41,991 bases of DNA from the NCBI GenBank assembly GCA_029260435.1, contig JAJDDG010000009.1, positions 1-41,991 of the forward strand. Reading direction: 5' to 3'. Below, piece after piece: positions 38,978-41,991 of this stretch. Source of the DNA: Phycisphaerales bacterium. GTDB lineage: Bacteria > Planctomycetota > Phycisphaerae > Phycisphaerales > UBA1924. The notes beneath the pieces are model-generated. The model ran no database searches. It was not told where the DNA came from and was given only the letters and a program-made list of their open reading frames with translations. Each line of letters starts with the position of its first letter. Position 1 is the stretch's first letter. Position numbers and translations under genes: made by a program.

Positions 38978-39466
38978 TTAGTGGAGCCCGGTTGACCCGA
39001 ACCCGCCCGAGCCGCGGGAGGTGTCGGTCAATTCCTCAGATTCACGCACAACCGCGTGGGCGACCGGTGCGACGATCATCTGCGCGATCCGCATCCCCGC
39101 CTCGATCGTAAACGGCACCGCCGACAGGTTGATCAGCGGCACGATCACCTCGCCGCGGTAATCCGCATCGATTGTGCCCGGCGAATTGGGCAGCGTGATC
39201 GCGTGCTTCGAGGCGAGCCCGGAACGCGGGCGGACCTGCGCTTCATACCCGACAGGCAGCGACATCGCGAACCCGATCGGGATCTTTTCGATTTGTCCGG
39301 GCCCGATCGTGATCGGGGCGCCGTCGTGCGGGCACGCGCACAGATCAAGCCCCGCAGCCGCTTCCGAGTGGTATCGCGGCAGCCGGGCATCCGGATGCAG
39401 ACGCTTGATCTGCAGGAGTGGCGTGTGGCGCGCAGGCACGGTGTTGGTTGTCACATCGGTGGTCAT
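38978..39466 (-). CDS. dut: dUTP diphosphatase
   Basis: A 162-residue trimeric dUTPase hydrolysing dUTP to dUMP and pyrophosphate, which keeps uracil out of DNA and feeds dTMP synthesis. All five motifs appear in order: AAAGLDLCA, RPRSGLASK, GTIDADYRGE with the catalytic Asp, RIAQMIVAP, and the C-terminal GSGGFGSTG that closes over the substrate. The start at 39466 is chosen because the upstream frame is Ser/Arg-rich and unrelated. It is the last gene of a minus-strand run with the small unknown protein 37 bases upstream. Confidence 0.96.
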   Translation of the reverse strand: MTTDVTTNTVPARHTPLLQIKRLHPDARLPRYHSEAAAGLDLCACPHDGAPITIGPGQIEKIPIGFAMSLPVGYEAQVRPRSGLASKHAITLPNSPGTIDADYRGEVIVPLINLSAVPFTIEAGMRIAQMIVAPVAHAVVRESEELTDTSRGSGGFGSTGLH

Positions 39467-39503
39467 GAATGGAGCGTGACGCCGAGGCACCGCGGCGTCA
39501 AGG

Positions 39504-39758
39504 CTAGGCCGTTGCCGGGCCCGTGAGCTGCACGAGCTGGTGATCGATCGCCTCGATGATCCGCCGTGTCGATTCGATCGCGCGATCGATCGAAGAAACC
39601 CCCGTGATCTCACGCACCGCGTCTTCCCTGTGATACTGATCGTTGTGCGACGCACACTCCTCGCGGGCGCACAAGAGCGACTCAAGCACCGCGACCGCCT
39701 TGCGCCGTTGCTCGGCGAGCTTCTCGAGGAGTTCCGTGATGGCGGTGTTCGTCGGCAT
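39504..39758 (-). CDS. Small protein of unknown function
   Basis: An 84-residue protein, mostly helical by composition. A likely coiled stretch (ELLEKLAEQRRKAVAVLESLL) is followed by CAREECASHNDQYHREDA, with two cysteines and two histidines that could bind metal, and a second helix (IDRAIESTRRIIEAIDHQLVQL). I recognise no family. The frame could begin upstream at 39836 (ATG) or 39884 (GTG), but that adds only a low-complexity Ala/Pro/Leu stretch made from near-repeats in the DNA. None of the starts has a good ribosome-binding site. It sits between the epimerase and dut genes on the same strand, so it is probably cotranscribed with them. Confidence 0.6.
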   Translation of the reverse strand: MPTNTAITELLEKLAEQRRKAVAVLESLLCAREECASHNDQYHREDAVREITGVSSIDRAIESTRRIIEAIDHQLVQLTGPATA

Positions 39759-39932
39759 GGAGTGCGTTTCGCGTGACGGGGCGTTGAGTGTGCGAGCAAT
39801 GAGTGGGGGTGCATTGAGTGGGGGGGCTTCGAGCATGGGCGTGTCTCTGTGGTGTTGTTGCTGAAAGAGGACGTCTGGTTGCACAACCCGGAAAGGGGGA
39901 TGGAAGATTGTCCCCTGATCGGCATCGGGTGG

Positions 39933-41405
39933 TCAAGCCGCCGAAGCTTTTTTACGGTTGTTTTTTGTTAGGGTTGGCACGTGTCTGGTGACAAGACCGA
40001 GCAAAGAAGAGGCTTCTCCCACTCGTGCCGCAGAGGCAAGCTCCTCCACCATGGATGCGGCTTCCATCGGGGGATCGGGCAGCACGTCGTACCGCAGGAT
40101 GCCGGGCACGCTCGTGGGTGCCAGCAGCTCGTGATTGTGGGCGAGTTGTTCATGGATTTTTTCGCCGGGCCTGATCCCGGTGAGCGTGAGGCGGATCGAT
40201 GGGATCGACGAGTCAGAGTTGTCGTCCCAGCGCGGCTTGAGCCCCTGCGAGCGGACGAACCGTTCCGCGAGATCCACGATGCGAACCGGCTCGCCCATGT
40301 CGAGCACGAAGACATCTGCCGCAGATGCGTCGTCCTGGATATCCGCCGCACGGATCACAAGCGATGCCGCTTCGGGGATTGTCATGAAGTACCGCGTCAT
40401 CTCCGGGTGCGTGATGGTGATCGGTCCGCCATCGGCGAGCTGGTGCTGCCAGATCGGGAGCACCGAGCATGCAGACCCGATCACATTCCCGAACCGCACA
40501 ATCGCGAAACGAGTCGGTGATGCCTGTGGAACAGACTGGATGTACTGCTCTGCCAGGTATTTGGTTGCGCCCATGATCGACGTCGGGTTCACAGCCTTGT
40601 CCGTCGAAATCATCACAAACCGCTCGGCTCCCGCACCCCGCGCTGCGTCTGCGACAGAGCGCGTCCCGATGATGTTGTTTCGAACGGCGGCCGCAGGATG
40701 GTCTTCCATCATGGGCACGTGCTTGTGCGCCGCGGCGTGGAAGACAACATCGGGCTTGAGCTTCTCGAACCGGGAGCGCGTTGCCCCCGCGTCAACCACG
40801 TCGTGCAGCACCGCGAGCGTCGAGGTATGCGACGATCGACGCGCCAATTCGCGTTCAATCTCGAATAACGCATTCTCCGAACGGTCCATCAGGATCAGCT
40901 GCCGGGGCATCGCCAGCGCGCACAAGCGTGCCAGCTCCGAGCCGATCGATCCCCCGGCCCCGGTGATCAAGATCCGTTTGTCCTCGATCAGGTGCGAGAC
41001 GTCCCTCGGATTGAACGGTCGCACCGGGCGTCCGATCAATGGTGCGGTGTCCAGCGCTCCCCCGATCGGCGTTGAGGAGGCGAGCACGTCCTGCATTGTT
41101 GGCAAAACACGGAGCGCAACCCCCAGATCTTCGCAGTCCGCCTGCACCTGCGCCATCACCACGCTCATCGCGCGGGGCACAGATGCGAGAACCGTGTCGA
41201 ACCCCAGCCGCTTGTGGAGCGAGGGGAGCTCGTTCGCACTACCGACGAGCGGCAGCGCGTGGTCCGCTCTCGGAGGGCCTGCTCCAACAAGCGCGAGCCC
41301 GACCACCTCCGCGCACCCGGAGGCGAGGAGCGAATCGATCACCCAGCGGGCGGTCTCGGAAGGGGCAACGATCAGAACACGCCTCGGCGTGGAAGGGTCG
41401 GTCAT
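39933..41405 (-). CDS. FlaA1/CapD-like nucleoside-diphosphate-sugar dehydratase/epimerase, soluble form
   Basis: A 490-residue extended SDR enzyme of the polysaccharide-biosynthesis (FlaA1, WbpM, CapD) group. These act on UDP-GlcNAc as C4/C6 dehydratases or C5 epimerases. An N-terminal Rossmann-like domain (RRVLIVAPSETARWVIDSLL) precedes the catalytic domain with the NAD site LITGAGGSIGSELA, AAHKHVPMMEDHP, and STDKAVNPTSIMGATKYLAE, where the S-M-K type catalytic set lies. It continues with RFGNVIGSACSVLPIW and GIRPGEKIHEQL. The four N-terminal membrane helices of WbpM/PglF-type proteins are missing, so it should be cytosolic. Start candidates are the ATG at 41405 (GGGGA 8 bases upstream), the ATG at 41414 and a GTG at 41486. 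The product is expected to feed surface glycan synthesis. The DUF971 gene precedes it on the same strand. Confidence 0.87.
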   Translation of the reverse strand: MTDPSTPRRVLIVAPSETARWVIDSLLASGCAEVVGLALVGAGPPRADHALPLVGSANELPSLHKRLGFDTVLASVPRAMSVVMAQVQADCEDLGVALRVLPTMQDVLASSTPIGGALDTAPLIGRPVRPFNPRDVSHLIEDKRILITGAGGSIGSELARLCALAMPRQLILMDRSENALFEIERELARRSSHTSTLAVLHDVVDAGATRSRFEKLKPDVVFHAAAHKHVPMMEDHPAAAVRNNIIGTRSVADAARGAGAERFVMISTDKAVNPTSIMGATKYLAEQYIQSVPQASPTRFAIVRFGNVIGSACSVLPIWQHQLADGGPITITHPEMTRYFMTIPEAASLVIRAADIQDDASAADVFVLDMGEPVRIVDLAERFVRSQGLKPRWDDNSDSSIPSIRLTLTGIRPGEKIHEQLAHNHELLAPTSVPGILRYDVLPDPPMEAASMVEELASAARVGEASSLLGLVTRHVPTLTKNNRKKASAA

Positions 41406-41503
41406 GGATTTCATCCCCGGGCCGGTGAACTCGCTGGTGGCCCGGGATGGATATCGGGTTGGCGCGGCATGAATCGTGAGCCTCACCCTCGGCCGATAGG
41501 TAT

Positions 41504-41839
41504 TTATTCGGGTTTGCTCTGCGAATTCTCGGGGTCGATTTCCCGCAGATACCGCCAGGAGAAGATCCCCGTCGTGTGTCCGTCAGAAAACAGGATCCGG
41601 ATCGCGTAATTGCCTACCAGTTCAGCATCGGTTGCGGTGAGCGGCTCGCCGGTGCCGGTGGCGCTAGCAGGCAGCACCGCAAGCGGATTACTGGCGATCT
41701 CTTCTCGGAGTTGGCGAGCCTCGGCAGACGGGGACATCCGTCGGAGGAACGCGATCGAGTAATAGGACGTCGAGCCGTCCTCCCACTCAAGGGTGAGCCC
41801 CTTGTTTTTCTTAAGATCGATGGATGTAGGTGGGTTCAT
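41504..41839 (-). CDS. DUF971-domain protein
   Basis: A 111-residue protein matching the DUF971 (gamma-butyrobetaine hydroxylase-like N-terminal) domain: GLTLEWEDGSTSYYSIAFLRRMSPSAEAR at the N-terminal half and YAIRILFSDGHTTGIFSWRYLREI at the other. The family resembles the small zinc or substrate-positioning domain of carnitine-biosynthesis hydroxylases, and stand-alone members occur near iron-sulfur assembly genes. Its cysteine ligands are not seen here, so metal binding is doubtful. The start has no strong Shine-Dalgarno. It is the first gene of a probable minus-strand unit with the epimerase, the small unknown protein and dut. Confidence 0.85.
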   Translation of the reverse strand: MNPPTSIDLKKNKGLTLEWEDGSTSYYSIAFLRRMSPSAEARQLREEIASNPLAVLPASATGTGEPLTATDAELVGNYAIRILFSDGHTTGIFSWRYLREIDPENSQSKPE

Positions 41840-41904
41840 TTTGTGCGACCAGGACGCAACGCATTCGGGTACATACGGTATCTTCGCATACGGAGAGGTG
41901 GGGT

Positions 41905-41991
41905 ATGTGCGGACAGCTTATCAACGGAGCAACAGGGTATGAGCCGGAAATTTTGTGGCGGATTAATTCTCCTTTTCGCGGTCTGTACCGC
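41905..41991 (+). CDS. 5' end of an unidentified gene, cut by the window
   Basis: An ATG at 41905 preceded by GGAGAGGTGG opens a frame that runs to the window edge: 29 residues beginning MCGQLINGATGYEPEILWRI. It is too short to assign. The ribosome-binding site and the divergent position relative to the DUF971 gene make it a plausible gene. Confidence 0.45.
   Translation, partial: MCGQLINGATGYEPEILWRINSPFRGLYR

Noticed and set aside
1-41991. CRISPR arrays, insertion sequences, ordinary tRNA or rRNA genes
   Set aside because: No regularly spaced repeats, transposase motifs, cloverleaf with anticodon, or rRNA segments were found by eye on either strand.

Overview
The window is about 42 kb of GC-rich bacterial chromosome carrying core metabolism and information-processing genes. 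A PEP-CTERM-like sorting tail on a secreted protein, a plant PYD1-like dihydropyrimidine dehydrogenase, a soluble FlaA1-type epimerase and several secreted or lipid-anchored proteins suggest a planctomycete, probably of class Phycisphaerae. That placement is inferred from gene content only.

Layout. 1-3.1 kb: the 3' end of a peroxiredoxin gene, a PEP-CTERM-type exported protein, an exported protoglobin diverging from an HxlR-type regulator, and a decayed PEP-CTERM tail. 3.1-12.9 kb: gpmI, a short-chain dehydrogenase, a GH35-fold protein that appears to lack both catalytic glutamates, a TolC-like protein plus membrane-fusion protein pair, and a small lipoprotein. 12.9-16.2 kb: a short uvrC diverging from rpsL and rpsG, then the transfer-messenger RNA gene. 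16.2-18.4 kb: a lower-GC accessory pocket directly behind the tmRNA gene. It holds an orphan ribbon-helix-helix regulator with a leaderless promoter/operator, a CFI-box-CTERM protein with a second, in-frame start behind a perfect Shine-Dalgarno, and a broken response-regulator receiver fragment.

18.4-25.8 kb: a tightly overlapping minus-strand arginine operon, argR-argF'-argG-argE'-argB-argC-argH. Its sequences are of the Xanthomonas type: the transcarbamylase has the acetylornithine signature, the deacetylase matches acetylcitrulline deacetylase, and ArgB is a kinase fused to a vertebrate-like N-acetyltransferase. The predicted route is glutamate to acetylglutamate, acetylglutamyl phosphate, semialdehyde, acetylornithine (argD lies elsewhere), acetylcitrulline, citrulline, argininosuccinate and arginine. 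argR appears to be transcribed leaderless from a promoter overlapped by two ARG-box-like half sites.

25.9-34.0 kb: a near-complete reductive pyrimidine degradation cluster reading away from argR. It encodes methylmalonate/malonate-semialdehyde dehydrogenase, beta-ureidopropionase, an NCS1 permease, an AGXT2-type transaminase and dihydropyrimidinase, with the convergent PYD1-like dihydropyrimidine dehydrogenase. Together they should import uracil or thymine and convert it to acetyl-CoA or propionyl-CoA. 34.1-37.2 kb: an overlapping CHAD-Ppx/GppA-SixA operon, probably concerned with polyphosphate. 37.4-42.0 kb: a TPR sulfotransferase, dUTPase, a small unknown protein, a FlaA1/CapD-like epimerase, a DUF971 protein and the start of one more gene.

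No CRISPR array, insertion sequence, rRNA or ordinary tRNA gene was seen. No gene-free stretch exceeds 300 bases.
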